From assembly GCF_025420485.1 (NCBI RefSeq), contig NZ_JAOEFD010000010.1, positions 37,262 through 101,261 on the forward strand: a stretch of 64,000 nucleotides of DNA, written 5' to 3'. This stretch comes from Nesterenkonia marinintestina (lineage in GTDB: Bacteria > Actinomycetota > Actinomycetes > Actinomycetales > Micrococcaceae). Of the stretch, positions 7,363 to 19,521 are shown piece after piece (position 1 is the first letter of the stretch; every line of letters starts with the position of its first letter). A program made the translations under genes and the position numbers. The notes below the pieces were generated by a model. It was given only the letters and a program-made list of their open reading frames with translations, had not been told where the DNA came from and did no database searches.

Positions 7363-9480
7363 GTGTCGCTGACCGCAGCCCCCGCAGCCACGCACCCTCT
7401 GATGGCCGACGTGCACGCCTGGCCGGACCCGCGCACCGAAGAGGAGCGCCTCGACCACTGGGCCCGAGCCGCCGCGCTGCTCGACTGGGACACCCCCTGG
7501 GACGCCGTCCACCGGTGGACCCCGCCGGACCCCGCGGCCGAGACCGGCCCGGAGAACGAGTGGTTCGTCGGCGGCCGGCTCAACGCCGCGGTCAGCTGCG
7601 TGGACCGGCATGTGGCCGCCGGTCGGGGAGACGCCGTGGCGCTGCACTTCGAGGGTGAGCCCGGAGACCGGCGGGACGTCACCTACGCCGCCCTCCGGGA
7701 CGAGGTCTGCCGCGCCGCCAACGCACTGACCGACCTCGGCGTCGGACCCGGTGACCGGGTGGTGATCTACCTCCCCGTCCTGGTCGAGACCGTGGTCATC
7801 ACGCTGGCATGCGCCCGGATCGGCGCTGTCCACTCCCTGGTCTTCGGCGGGTTCTCCGCCGAGGCGCTGAGGTTCCGCGTCGAGGACACCGACGCCAAGC
7901 TGCTGGTCACCACCGACGGACAGTTCCGCCGGGGCCGCGCGGTCCCGGTGAAGGCCAACGCCGACGCCGCCGTCGCCGCAGCCGGACCGGAGCACGGCGG
8001 GAACCTCGAGCACGTCCTCGTCATCCGCCGCACCGGTTCCGAGGTCGACTGGACCGAGGGGCGCGACCTCTGGTGGCACGAGACCGTGGAGCCCGCCTCC
8101 CCCCTCCACACCCCCGAGGCCTTCGACTCCGAGCACGGACTGTTCATCATGTACACCTCCGGGACCACAGGCAGACCGAAGGGACTGCTCCACACCACCG
8201 GCGGATACCTCACCGGCGCGCTGTTCACCCACCTGCGGCTCTTCGCACACCCGGATCCGCTCCGCCGCGAGGGTGAGGTCCACTGGTGCACCGCCGATCT
8301 GGCCTGGGTCACCGCACACACCTATGAGATCTACGGGCCGCTGGCCGCCGGTGCCACCCAGGTCATCTATGAGGGCACACCGGACACCCCGCATCCGGGA
8401 CGCCACTTCGAGATCATCGCCCGCCACGGCGTCAGCACCTACTACACCGCTCCGACTGTGGTGCGCTCCCTGATGGGATGGTTCCCCGAGGGCATCCCCG
8501 CCGACTACGACCTCTCTTCGCTCCGCCTGGCCGGCACCGTCGGCGAGGCGGTCAACCCCGAAGCCTGGCGCTGGCTGCGTGCCCAGCTCGGCCGCGACAC
8601 CGTCGACGCCGACGGCGCACCCGCCCTGCCCATGGTCGACACCTGGTGGCAGTCCGAGACCGGATCCGCGGTGCTCTCCCCCCGCCCGGAGGACTCCGAC
8701 CCCTCAGGCGGGCGCAGGCTGAAGCCCGGATGGGCCGGGCGGGCGATGCCGGGGGCCGCCGTCGCCGTGGTCGACGACGCCGGAGACCGCGTCCCGCCGC
8801 ATGTGCAGGGCAGCATCGTGGTCACCTCACCGCTCCCTTCGGCCGCCCGCACGGTCTGGGGCGACCCGCACCGCTTCTACACCTCGTACTGGCAGAAGTA
8901 CGCCGACCGCGGGTGGTTCCTCGCCGGAGACGGCGCCCAGGTGGACGAGGACGGCGACGTGCAGATCCTGGGACGCATCGACGACGTCATCAACGTCTCC
9001 GGTCATCGCCTCTCCACCATCGAGATCGAATCCGCCCTGGTCTCCCACCCCGACGTCGTCGAGGCCGGCGTATGCCCCGTCGAGGACCGGGTCAGCGGCC
9101 ACGCCGCCGTCGCCTTCGTGGTGCTCTCGTCCGCCGCCGCGGAGCGCATCGACGCCGACGCCGCCTCCGCACACGAGCTGACCGAGGGGCTGCGCGCCCA
9201 CGTCCGAGAGATCATCGGTCCCATCGCCCGGCCGCGGACCGTGATCCCGGTCCCCGAGGTGCCCAAGACCCGCTCCGGGAAGATCATGCGCCGGCTGCTG
9301 ACCCAGCTGCACGACGGCGAAGCCCTCGGCGACACCACCAGCCTGCAGAACGAACCCTGCGTCCCGGTGATCGCGGACATCTGCCGCGCACGCGGCACCG
9401 CGCCGACCTCCGGGACCACCTCTGAGACCACCTCCGAGACGACCTCTGAGACGACCCCCACCGCACAGGAGAGACGATGA
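7363..9480 (+). CDS. Acetyl-CoA synthetase-like enzyme
   Basis: 705 residues. AMP-forming acyl-CoA synthetase: P-loop YTSGTTGRPKG, VHWCTADLAWVTAHTY, the acetate-pocket motif VDTWWQSETG whose Trp limits the acyl chain in Acs, hinge GRIDDVINVSGHRLSTIEIE and the C-terminal catalytic Lys in KTRSGKIMRR. The start is taken as GTG 7363 behind the riboswitch GGGAG; an in-frame ATG at 7402 is the alternative. The last ~20 residues are a Ser-Glu-Thr-Thr repeat. It is unusual for acs to be under SAM control. Coupling to metY (ATGA overlap) suggests it supplies acetyl-CoA for homoserine acetylation, or activates an acid left after desulfurisation. The function is inferred. Confidence 0.88.
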   Translation: MSLTAAPAATHPLMADVHAWPDPRTEEERLDHWARAAALLDWDTPWDAVHRWTPPDPAAETGPENEWFVGGRLNAAVSCVDRHVAAGRGDAVALHFEGEPGDRRDVTYAALRDEVCRAANALTDLGVGPGDRVVIYLPVLVETVVITLACARIGAVHSLVFGGFSAEALRFRVEDTDAKLLVTTDGQFRRGRAVPVKANADAAVAAAGPEHGGNLEHVLVIRRTGSEVDWTEGRDLWWHETVEPASPLHTPEAFDSEHGLFIMYTSGTTGRPKGLLHTTGGYLTGALFTHLRLFAHPDPLRREGEVHWCTADLAWVTAHTYEIYGPLAAGATQVIYEGTPDTPHPGRHFEIIARHGVSTYYTAPTVVRSLMGWFPEGIPADYDLSSLRLAGTVGEAVNPEAWRWLRAQLGRDTVDADGAPALPMVDTWWQSETGSAVLSPRPEDSDPSGGRRLKPGWAGRAMPGAAVAVVDDAGDRVPPHVQGSIVVTSPLPSAARTVWGDPHRFYTSYWQKYADRGWFLAGDGAQVDEDGDVQILGRIDDVINVSGHRLSTIEIESALVSHPDVVEAGVCPVEDRVSGHAAVAFVVLSSAAAERIDADAASAHELTEGLRAHVREIIGPIARPRTVIPVPEVPKTRSGKIMRRLLTQLHDGEALGDTTSLQNEPCVPVIADICRARGTAPTSGTTSETTSETTSETTPTAQERR

Positions 9481-10805
9481 ACGACCGACAGTTCGGGTTC
9501 CGCACCCGCGCGCTGCACGCCGGCGCCGTGCCGGACGCCGTCTACGGCACCCGCGCGGTGCCGATCCACCAGTCCACCTCGTTCGTGTTCAAGGACACCG
9601 ACGACGCCGCGAACCTCTTCGCACTGCAGAAGTACGGCAACATCTACTCCCGCATCGGGAACCCGACCGTCGCGGCGTTCGAGGAGCGCGTGGCCTCCCT
9701 GGAGGGCGGCATCGGGGCGGTGGCCACCGCCTCGGGCATGTCCGCGGAGTTCCTGGTCTTCGCCGCGCTGTGCGGCTCCGGAGACCACATCGTCGCCTCC
9801 TCCAAGCTCTACGGCGGCACCATCACCCAGCTCGACGTCTCGCTGCGCCGGTTCGGCATCGAGACCACCTTCGTCGACTCCACCGACCCGGCCGACTTCG
9901 CCGCGGCGATCACCGAGCGCACCAAGGTCGTCTACACCGAGACGGTCGCGAACCCCAGCAACGACGTCGCGGACCTGCCCGGCCTGGCCGAAGCGGCCCA
10001 CGCCCGCGGGATCCCGCTGGTCGTCGACTCGACCCTGACCACCCCGTACCTGAACCGACCGATCGAGCACGGCGCCGACGTCGTCGTCCACTCGGCCACG
10101 AAGTTCCTCGGCGGCCACGGCACCACCCTGGGCGGGGTCATCGTCGAATCCGGCGAGTTCCCCTGGGACAACGGGAACTTCCCGCAGATGACCGAACCGG
10201 TGGACTCCTACGGCGGGCTCAGCTGGTGGGGAAACTTCGGCGAGTTCGGGTTCCTGACGAAGATCCGCGCCGAGCAGCTGCGCGACTTCGGCCCCTCGCT
10301 CTCCCCCCAGGCGGCCTTCCAGCTCATCCAGGGCGTGGAGACCCTGCCGCAGCGGATCGACGAGCACGTCACCAACGCTCGACGCATCGCCGAAGCCCTG
10401 GAGGCCGACGACCGGGTGCTCTCCGTCGAGTACGCGGGCCTGCCCTCACACCGCGACCACGAGCTGGCCCAGCGCCTGCTGCCGCTCGGGGTGGGCTCGG
10501 TGTTCAGCTTCCGGCTGGCCGGCGGCCGCGAGACCGGCGCACGGTTCATCGAAGCGCTGCAGCTGGCCTCCCATCTGGCCAACGTCGGAGACGTCCGTAC
10601 CCTGGTGCTGCACCCCGGGTCGACCACCCACCAGCAGCTCAGCACGGCCCAGCTCGAGGCCGCGGGCATCCCCGAGGACCTCATCCGCATCTCCGTGGGC
10701 CTCGAGGACGTCGAGGACATCCTGTGGGACATCGACCAGGCCCTGGACGTCGCCCTGAGCGAAGTCCCCGCCGGCGCACCGAGTGACGAAGGAGACCACC
10801 GATGA
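9477..10805 (+). CDS. metY: O-acetylhomoserine sulfhydrylase
   Basis: 442 residues. PLP enzyme of the Cys/Met metabolism family making homocysteine from O-acetylhomoserine and sulfide. Motifs: ALHAGAVPD, QSTSFVFKDTDDAANLF, YSRIGNPTVAAFEERVASLEGG, and the PLP lysine K209 in HSATKFLGGHGT. Its length of ~440 and the long insertion around GEFPWDNGNFPQMTEP distinguish MetY from MetB or MetZ (~390). The ATG overlaps the acs stop. SAM-riboswitch control and position fit direct sulfhydrylation of sulfide released by the neighbouring monooxygenases. Confidence 0.95.
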   Translation: MNDRQFGFRTRALHAGAVPDAVYGTRAVPIHQSTSFVFKDTDDAANLFALQKYGNIYSRIGNPTVAAFEERVASLEGGIGAVATASGMSAEFLVFAALCGSGDHIVASSKLYGGTITQLDVSLRRFGIETTFVDSTDPADFAAAITERTKVVYTETVANPSNDVADLPGLAEAAHARGIPLVVDSTLTTPYLNRPIEHGADVVVHSATKFLGGHGTTLGGVIVESGEFPWDNGNFPQMTEPVDSYGGLSWWGNFGEFGFLTKIRAEQLRDFGPSLSPQAAFQLIQGVETLPQRIDEHVTNARRIAEALEADDRVLSVEYAGLPSHRDHELAQRLLPLGVGSVFSFRLAGGRETGARFIEALQLASHLANVGDVRTLVLHPGSTTHQQLSTAQLEAAGIPEDLIRISVGLEDVEDILWDIDQALDVALSEVPAGAPSDEGDHR

Positions 10806-11326
10806 GCACGCCAGCTGAGACCGCGAGTGCCGACCACCCGCACGGGCTGTGGGAGCCGCCGTCGGCGGTGCGCCGCCTGCAGCTGATCTCGAACGCCGAG
10901 TCCGTGGCGATCGTGGGCGCCTCGAACAAGCCCTCGCGTTCCAGCCACTTCGTGGCGACCTACCTGCTGAGCTCCTCGACGTTCCGGGTCCACTTCATCA
11001 ACCCGACGGTCGACGAGATCCTCGGCCGCCCCGTCTACGCCTCGCTGCACGATCTGCCCGAGTCCCCCGACATCGTCGACGTGTTCAGGAAGCCCCAGGA
11101 CGTGCCGGGGATCGTCGACGACGCCGTCGCCGTCGGAGCCCGGACCGTGTGGATGCAGCTGGGCATCGAGAACACCGAGGCCGCCCAGCAGGCCAAGGAC
11201 GCCGGACTCGAGGCGGTGCAGAACCGCTGCCTGAAGATCGAGCACGCGCGCTTCCACGGCGGGCTGCACCTGGCCGGCTTCAACACCGGAGTGATCAGCT
11301 CTGCCCGGCAGAAGCTCGACATCTGA
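10802..11326 (+). CDS. CoA-binding domain protein (YccU-like)
   Basis: 174 residues, a single Rossmann domain: AIVGASNKPSRSSHFVATYLL near residue 40, then INPTVDEILGRPVYASLHDLP and QNRCLKIEHARF at the C-terminus, all typical of the YccU/succinyl-CoA synthetase-alpha-like CoA-binding family. Its ATG overlaps the metY stop by 4 bp, so it is translationally coupled. The same coupling to metY is seen in other actinobacteria as far as I recall. The biochemical role is unknown. Confidence 0.88.
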   Translation: MSTPAETASADHPHGLWEPPSAVRRLQLISNAESVAIVGASNKPSRSSHFVATYLLSSSTFRVHFINPTVDEILGRPVYASLHDLPESPDIVDVFRKPQDVPGIVDDAVAVGARTVWMQLGIENTEAAQQAKDAGLEAVQNRCLKIEHARFHGGLHLAGFNTGVISSARQKLDI

Positions 11327-11335
11327 GGAGGACCC

Positions 11336-11854
11336 ATGACCACCACACACACCACTCGGACGTTCGATCCGCTGGCCCTGCGTGAGGCGTTCTCGCACTT
11401 CCCGCAGGGCGTGGTCGCCGTCGGCGCGGAGATCGACGGGGCACCCCAGGCCCTGGTCGCCTCGACCTTCACCGTCGGGGTGTCCCTGGAGCCGCCGCTG
11501 GTGAGCTTCGCCGTCCAGCACACCTCCCAGACGTGGCCGCGGCTGCGTCCGGCCCGGGCCCTGGGTGTCAGCGTGCTGGGGAGGGACCAGTTCGGGCTGT
11601 GCCGCCAGTTGGCGTCGAAGGACCGGGAGTCCCGGTTCGCCGGGGTCGACTACGCGGTCGACGACGAGGGCGCCCTGACCCTGCCCTCCAGCCCCATGTG
11701 GCTGGCCACCCGCATCTACGACGAGGTCCGCGCCGGGGACCACGACATCGTCATCCTGGAGATCACCGACGTGGGCTCCGTCCCCGGCGCGGCGGGCATG
11801 GTCTTCCATCAGAGCTCCTTCAAGGAGCTCGCCGCCCTGGACCTGTCCGCCTGA
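11336..11854 (+). CDS. Flavin reductase family protein
   Basis: 172 residues with the flavin reductase-like FMN-binding fold: FSHFPQGVVAVGAEIDG, LVASTFTVGVSLEPPLVSFAV and an LASKDRESRFAG region. Such proteins use NAD(P)H to make FMNH2 for partner oxygenases. It has a strong GGAGG before the ATG and is followed 27 nt later by the FMN monooxygenase gene, the obvious partner. The monooxygenases at 0.7 kb and 3.1 kb lack a reductase of their own and may share it. Confidence 0.92.
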   Translation: MTTTHTTRTFDPLALREAFSHFPQGVVAVGAEIDGAPQALVASTFTVGVSLEPPLVSFAVQHTSQTWPRLRPARALGVSVLGRDQFGLCRQLASKDRESRFAGVDYAVDDEGALTLPSSPMWLATRIYDEVRAGDHDIVILEITDVGSVPGAAGMVFHQSSFKELAALDLSA

Positions 11855-11881
11855 GACCAGAGTGCCGATGAGAGAGGGCCA

Positions 11882-14697
<2,816 letters not shown>

Positions 14698-14715
14698 TCA
14701 CACTAACAAGGCTGG

Positions 14716-16062
14716 TCAGCGGCGCACCGGCTCCGTCCCCGCAGACGTCGCCCGGCGCAGTCGGAGCATCCCGAAGAAGGCGACGAACAGCATGAACATG
14801 CCGAACTGGTTGTAGTTGAAGAACAGGAATTCTGTCGGTGAGGCGATCAGGAAGATCGCCAGCACCATCACCAGGGCGACCCCGGCGTCGACGTCGTGCG
14901 TGCGGGCGAAGCCGTAGGACCTCGCCGTGGCGGCGATCAGCACGGCGAGGAGCATCATGAGTCCGATGATCCCCAGATCCACCGCCGTCTGGATGTAGGA
15001 GTTGTGGAAGTGGGCGATCTCGTAGTCCACGAACTGCGGCACGTAGCGGCTCGGCTCTTCCCCGTAGGAGGTGTGGAAGTAGGCGTTGAACCCCCAGCCC
15101 ACCAGGGGCCGCTCGGCGATGGCCGAGTAGCCGAACTCCCACATGGTGGTGCGGCCGGTCATCGTCGGATCCCGACCGAGCAGCTCCATCAGCGGCGTCC
15201 ACAGCTGCCACAGCAGCGCACCGACGGCCACCATCAGCGGCACCAGCACGGTCAGCAGTGGGCCCAGCGGGATCCGCGGCACCACCGCACGGGCCAGCGG
15301 CACGAGCACCACCGCCGCCACCATCAGGAACAGGCCGGTGGCCGAACCGGCGAGCAGGACGAAGACGGCGAAGACCGCGAGCGCGGCCACCCGTCGGAGG
15401 CCCCGCAGCAGGGCGAGCGACAGCACCACTCCGATGGCGCAGTAGAACCCGGCCATGATGTTGTGGGTGAACAGCCCGCGGATCCGCCGGCCGCCGAGGA
15501 AGTTCTCGCGTTCGTGGGTGTCGTGGTCGAGCACCTGGTCGTAGCCGACCAGGTGGGCCAGCATCCCTCCGACGGCGAGGATCAGCAGCACCGCGAGCAC
15601 CATGCGCAGGATCTGCGGCATCGTGAATTCGGTGGCCAGCACATAGGCGACGATGATGTTCCCCGCGGCCATGGCTCCGTAGACGAGGGAATCCGCCGGG
15701 GAGACCGACCACAGGGTGCTGGCCACCAGGTACCCGCCCACGACGAGCGCCAGGCTGAGGCCCACGGCGTCGAGCCGCCGGGCGGTCAGCAGCAGGGGCA
15801 CCGAGAGCATGTGCATCACGATCCACACCAGGGAGAAGAGCGTGTTGTCGCCGACCTCGCCGTCCGGGCTCACAGGGATGAGCACGGCCGCGGTCAGACC
15901 GAAGGTGAAGGCCGTGTAGACCGCGAAGTACGCTCCGCGCAGGCTCTTCCACCGCGACGGGGGCGACTCACAGCCCGGCGCTCCGCCCACGGCGGCGGCG
16001 TCGCGGCGACGCAGAGCTCCGCCGCGACGCTCCTGGGCCCACGCGGGACGCACGGTCCTCAT
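14716..16062 (-). CDS. O-antigen ligase/polymerase-like membrane protein
   Basis: 448 residues with about ten to twelve hydrophobic segments. It has a Wzy_C/WaaL-type periplasmic loop near residues 285-340: GRTTMWEFGYSAIAERPLVGWG and YEIAHFHNSYIQTAVDLGIIG, where the R and the HNS-xx-Q motif are the conserved catalytic-loop features. It joins or ligates lipid-linked glycans at the outer face of the membrane. It is the third gene of a kinase-phosphatase-ligase operon; its ATG overlaps the phosphatase stop by 4 bp. The N-terminal 40 residues are Arg-rich and soluble. Confidence 0.85.
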   Translation of the reverse strand: MRTVRPAWAQERRGGALRRRDAAAVGGAPGCESPPSRWKSLRGAYFAVYTAFTFGLTAAVLIPVSPDGEVGDNTLFSLVWIVMHMLSVPLLLTARRLDAVGLSLALVVGGYLVASTLWSVSPADSLVYGAMAAGNIIVAYVLATEFTMPQILRMVLAVLLILAVGGMLAHLVGYDQVLDHDTHERENFLGGRRIRGLFTHNIMAGFYCAIGVVLSLALLRGLRRVAALAVFAVFVLLAGSATGLFLMVAAVVLVPLARAVVPRIPLGPLLTVLVPLMVAVGALLWQLWTPLMELLGRDPTMTGRTTMWEFGYSAIAERPLVGWGFNAYFHTSYGEEPSRYVPQFVDYEIAHFHNSYIQTAVDLGIIGLMMLLAVLIAATARSYGFARTHDVDAGVALVMVLAIFLIASPTEFLFFNYNQFGMFMLFVAFFGMLRLRRATSAGTEPVRR

Positions 16063-16700
16063 GATCGTGGCCCGCCGTCGGCGGAGGCGACGATGTCACC
16101 GAGCGAGTCCTGCAGCAGGTCGAGGCAGGCGACGATCTGCTCCGCCGAGGTCCGGTAGTCCCCCGCGGCACCCCCGAAGGGATCGACCACCTCCTCCGGC
16201 AGGGTCGCCGGCACGGTGGTCAGCCCGCGCCGCTGCGCCGCGGCACGGACCAGAGCACGCAGACGGTCGGGGGTCGACGCGTGCTCCCCGAGCGCGGGCG
16301 AGTCCGGAGGGCTGACCGCGAGGTCATGCACCAGGTGCGCGAACTCGGAGAGCAGGAAGGTCCGGCGGGAGGCCCGGGGCGCCGTCCTGACGAGCGCCTG
16401 CCGGTGTCGACGGGTCATGCACAGCACGAGGTCTGCGGCGAGGATCTCCTCGGGATCCACCGGTCGCGCCCGGTGCCCGGACGGCTCTCCGCCGTAACGC
16501 ACGGAGAGTTCCGCCGCCTCGGAGGGCATGGGGGCGCCCGGCCGCGGATGCAGTCCCGCGCTGGTGACCTCCACGAGACCCGCCGCCGCGGGGGCGTGGT
16601 CCCGCAGCCGGGCCGAGAGGATCTGGGCGCACTGCGCGGAGCGGCATACATTGCCGGTGCAGACGGCCACCGTCCGGAACGGCTCAGCGGGTGTCCGCAT
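16059..16700 (-). CDS. Low-molecular-weight protein tyrosine phosphatase
   Basis: 213 residues. The N-terminal active-site loop is VAVCTGNVCRSAQCA (CX5R with the Cys near residue 14), and the distal acid motif is VVDPFGGAAGDY, where canonical enzymes have DP. It is longer than the usual ~150-180 residues because of a mid insertion. It lies 6 nt after the tyrosine autokinase stop and presumably dephosphorylates its C-terminal tyrosine cluster, as Wzb does for Wzc. Confidence 0.9.
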   Translation of the reverse strand: MRTPAEPFRTVAVCTGNVCRSAQCAQILSARLRDHAPAAAGLVEVTSAGLHPRPGAPMPSEAAELSVRYGGEPSGHRARPVDPEEILAADLVLCMTRRHRQALVRTAPRASRRTFLLSEFAHLVHDLAVSPPDSPALGEHASTPDRLRALVRAAAQRRGLTTVPATLPEEVVDPFGGAAGDYRTSAEQIVACLDLLQDSLGDIVASADGGPRS

Positions 16701-16706
16701 CAGCGC

Positions 16707-18083
16707 TCAGCCCTTCGACCCGCCGGTCTCGACGCTCGAGTAGCCGTACCCGCCGTATCGGTCGTACCCCTGTGCGTCCGGGCCCTTGGTCGGCACCCGA
16801 GTCATCACGATGCCCAGCAGGCGGGCCTCGACCAGGTCGAGGGCGTCGGAGGCCCCGCGGACCTCCGGCGCGCGGGCGGTGCCGACGCCGACCACGAGCA
16901 CCGCCCCGGAGGTCATCCGGCTCAGCACCGCGGCGTCGCTGACCGGCAGCAGCGGCGGCGTGTCGAACAGGACGACGTCGTACGCGGACTCCAGCCGAGA
17001 GATCAGCTGCTGCATGGCCGCACTGCCCAGCAGTTCGCTCGGGTTCGGCGGGACGGTTCCCGCGGGCAGGACCGCCAGCTCGTCGGGGCCCCAGGACTGG
17101 ACGACGTCCTCGAGCTGCGCCAACTCGGTCAGGGCATCGGTGAGCCCGACCGCGCCCTCCAGGCCGAGGTGGTCCGCCACCGCCGGGCGTCGCAGGTCAG
17201 CGTCGACCAGCAGCACACGGTGCCCGGCCCGCCGAAGACTGATCGCCAGGTTCACCGCCGTCGTCGTCTTGCCCTCGCTCTGGACCGAGGAGGTGACGAC
17301 GAAGCTGTGGGAGCTCCGTCCGATGTCGAGGAAGTGCAGGTTGGTGCGCAGGGTGCGGAAGGACTCGGCGAATCCGCCGGCCGGGTCCGTCTGGGCCACC
17401 AGCTCCCCGGAGGTCACCCTCCGGTCCTCACGGACGGTGCCCAGGATCGGGGCCTCGGTGATCGTCCGGACGTCGTCCTCGGTGCGGATCCGGGTGCGCA
17501 GGACCTCGCGCAGCGCCAGCACGGCCATGCCCAGTGCCGCGCCGACGACGAGCCCCAGAGCCACGTAGACCAGCGGGCGCGGAACGGCCGGGTCCTCCGG
17601 CGGCTCCGCCGGCTGGATGGTGGTCAGGGTGATCGCATTGCCGCCCTCGGGGGTGACCTCCTGGACGCTGGCGTCCAGATTCTCGGCGATCGAATCCGCG
17701 ATGGCCGCGGCCTGGTCAGGGTCCTCGTCCGAGGCGACGATCTCCAGGATGACGGTCTCGTTCTGGCTGGCGACCGAGACGTCCTCCGCCAGGTCCTCCA
17801 CCGTGGTGTCCAGTGCCAGGTCCTCGATCACCGGTCCGAGCACCGCAGAGCTCGTGGTCAGCTCCACGAAGCTGCGCACCATCTCCTGGCTGTAGATGTT
17901 GCCCTGGCCGAGCTCGTTGACGTCGGCCGCCCCCTCCACCGAGACGTACACCAGCGACTCGGCCTCGTACCGGGGAGTCTGCAGCAGTGCCGCCGCGCCT
18001 CCCAGGGCCGCGCCCAGGAGGGTGACCACCAGGACGGTGAGCCACCCCCGGCGCAGGATCATCAGATATTCGCGCAGCTCCAC
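16707..18083 (-). CDS. Polysaccharide co-polymerase/tyrosine autokinase (Wzc/CpsD type)
   Basis: 458 residues, GTG start. An N-terminal Wzz domain lies between two membrane segments (residues ~16-35 and ~170-190). A BY-kinase domain follows with Walker A' SSVQSEGKTTTAV, VLLVDADLRRP (A') and VVLFDTPPLLPVSDA (B). The C-terminus carries the tyrosine cluster YDRYGGYGYSS expected to be autophosphorylated. It sets exopolysaccharide chain length. The operon contains phosphatase and ligase but no glycosyltransferase, so it must act with loci elsewhere. Confidence 0.93.
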   Translation of the reverse strand: MELREYLMILRRGWLTVLVVTLLGAALGGAAALLQTPRYEAESLVYVSVEGAADVNELGQGNIYSQEMVRSFVELTTSSAVLGPVIEDLALDTTVEDLAEDVSVASQNETVILEIVASDEDPDQAAAIADSIAENLDASVQEVTPEGGNAITLTTIQPAEPPEDPAVPRPLVYVALGLVVGAALGMAVLALREVLRTRIRTEDDVRTITEAPILGTVREDRRVTSGELVAQTDPAGGFAESFRTLRTNLHFLDIGRSSHSFVVTSSVQSEGKTTTAVNLAISLRRAGHRVLLVDADLRRPAVADHLGLEGAVGLTDALTELAQLEDVVQSWGPDELAVLPAGTVPPNPSELLGSAAMQQLISRLESAYDVVLFDTPPLLPVSDAAVLSRMTSGAVLVVGVGTARAPEVRGASDALDLVEARLLGIVMTRVPTKGPDAQGYDRYGGYGYSSVETGGSKG

Positions 18084-18115
18084 AGCTGACCGCCCCCTCT
18101 CCCCCGCAGCCGGTA

Positions 18116-19405
18116 TCAGCCGTCTATGAGGTCGTGTACCGAGATCACCTGGTCCCGCCCCGGACCCACCCCCACACCGGAGATGCGGGTGCCTGCGAGC
18201 TTCTCCAGGGCGAGCACATAGTCTCGCGCGTTGGTGGGCAGGTCGTCCAGCGTGCGGGCGGAGGAGATGTCCTCGGTCCAGCCGTCGAAGTGCTCGAAGA
18301 CCGGCACCGCGTGGTGGAACTGGGTCTGGGTCATCGGCATCTCGTCGAACCGGACCCCATCGATCTCATAGGCCACGCACACCGGTATCCGCTCGATCCC
18401 GGTGAGGACGTCGAGCTTGGTCAGGAAGTAGTCGGTGAAGCCGTTGATGCGGGAGGCGTAGCGCGCCATCACCGCGTCGAACCAGCCGCAGCGGCGGGGC
18501 CGGCCGGTGTTGACGCCGAACTCGCCGCCGGTGCGCTGCAGGAACTCGCCCCACTCGTCGAACAGCTCGGTGGGGAACGGGCCGGCCCCCACCCGGGTGG
18601 TGTAGGCCTTGACCACACCGATGGACCGGGAGATGCGGGTGGGGCCGATCCCCGACCCGACGGAGGCGCCGCCCGCGGTCGGGTTGGAGCTGGTGACGAA
18701 CGGATAGGTGCCGTGGTCGACGTCGAGGTAGGTGGCCTGCCCGCCCTCCATGAGCACCACCCGACCGTCGTCGAGGGCGTCGTTGAGCAGGATCGTGGAG
18801 TCCACGACCATCGGCCGCAGCCGATCGGCGTAGGAGAGGAAGTACTCGGCGATCTCGTCGACGGTGATGGAGCGCCGGTTGTAGAGCTTCACCAGCAGCT
18901 CGTTCTTCTGCCGCAGCGCACCTTCGATCTTCTGGCGCAGGATCGACTCGTCGAAGATGTCCTGCACACGGATCCCCAGCCGGGCGACCTTGTCCATATA
19001 GGTGGGTCCGATGCCGCGCCCGGTGGTGCCGATGGCCCGCTTGCCGAGGAACCGTTCGGTGACCTTGTCCATGGTCTGGTGGTACGGAGCCACCAGGTGC
19101 GCGTTGGCGGAGATGCGCAGGTGGGAGCAGTCGTGGCCGCGGACCTCGAGGCCGTCGATCTCCTCGAACAGGGCCTCCAGGTTGACCACGACGCCGTTGC
19201 CGATGACCGGGGTCGCATTCGGCGAGAGGATGCCTGCGGGAAGCAGCTTGAGCTCGAACTTCTCCCCGCCGACGACGACGGTGTGCCCGGCGTTGTTGCC
19301 GCCGTTGGGCTTGACCACGTAGTCGACCCGCTCGCCGAGCAGGTCGGTGGCCTTGCCCTTGCCCTCATCGCCCCACTGGGCGCCGACGATCACGATCGCT
19401 GGCAT
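18116..19405 (-). CDS. purA: Adenylosuccinate synthetase
   Basis: 429 residues from the ATG at 19405, which has GGAG four nt upstream; the frame extends five codons further but without a better site. Motifs: [12 protein letters not shown] at the N-terminus, [11 protein letters not shown], the GTP/IMP region [17 protein letters not shown] and [12 protein letters not shown]. It converts IMP plus aspartate plus GTP to adenylosuccinate in AMP synthesis. Confidence 0.98.
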   Translation of the reverse strand: MPAIVIVGAQWGDEGKGKATDLLGERVDYVVKPNGGNNAGHTVVVGGEKFELKLLPAGILSPNATPVIGNGVVVNLEALFEEIDGLEVRGHDCSHLRISANAHLVAPYHQTMDKVTERFLGKRAIGTTGRGIGPTYMDKVARLGIRVQDIFDESILRQKIEGALRQKNELLVKLYNRRSITVDEIAEYFLSYADRLRPMVVDSTILLNDALDDGRVVLMEGGQATYLDVDHGTYPFVTSSNPTAGGASVGSGIGPTRISRSIGVVKAYTTRVGAGPFPTELFDEWGEFLQRTGGEFGVNTGRPRRCGWFDAVMARYASRINGFTDYFLTKLDVLTGIERIPVCVAYEIDGVRFDEMPMTQTQFHHAVPVFEHFDGWTEDISSARTLDDLPTNARDYVLALEKLAGTRISGVGVGPGRDQVISVHDLIDG

Positions 19406-19521
19406 GACACTCCTTCTCATGCGGCGCAGAGTCGTCCGAGCGCCGGTTCGGGGCGGTCCCGTGCCGGCTCCTCCCGTACCGTTCCGGGCCGCGCCGACAC
19501 CCGTGGCAGTCTACCAAGGGC

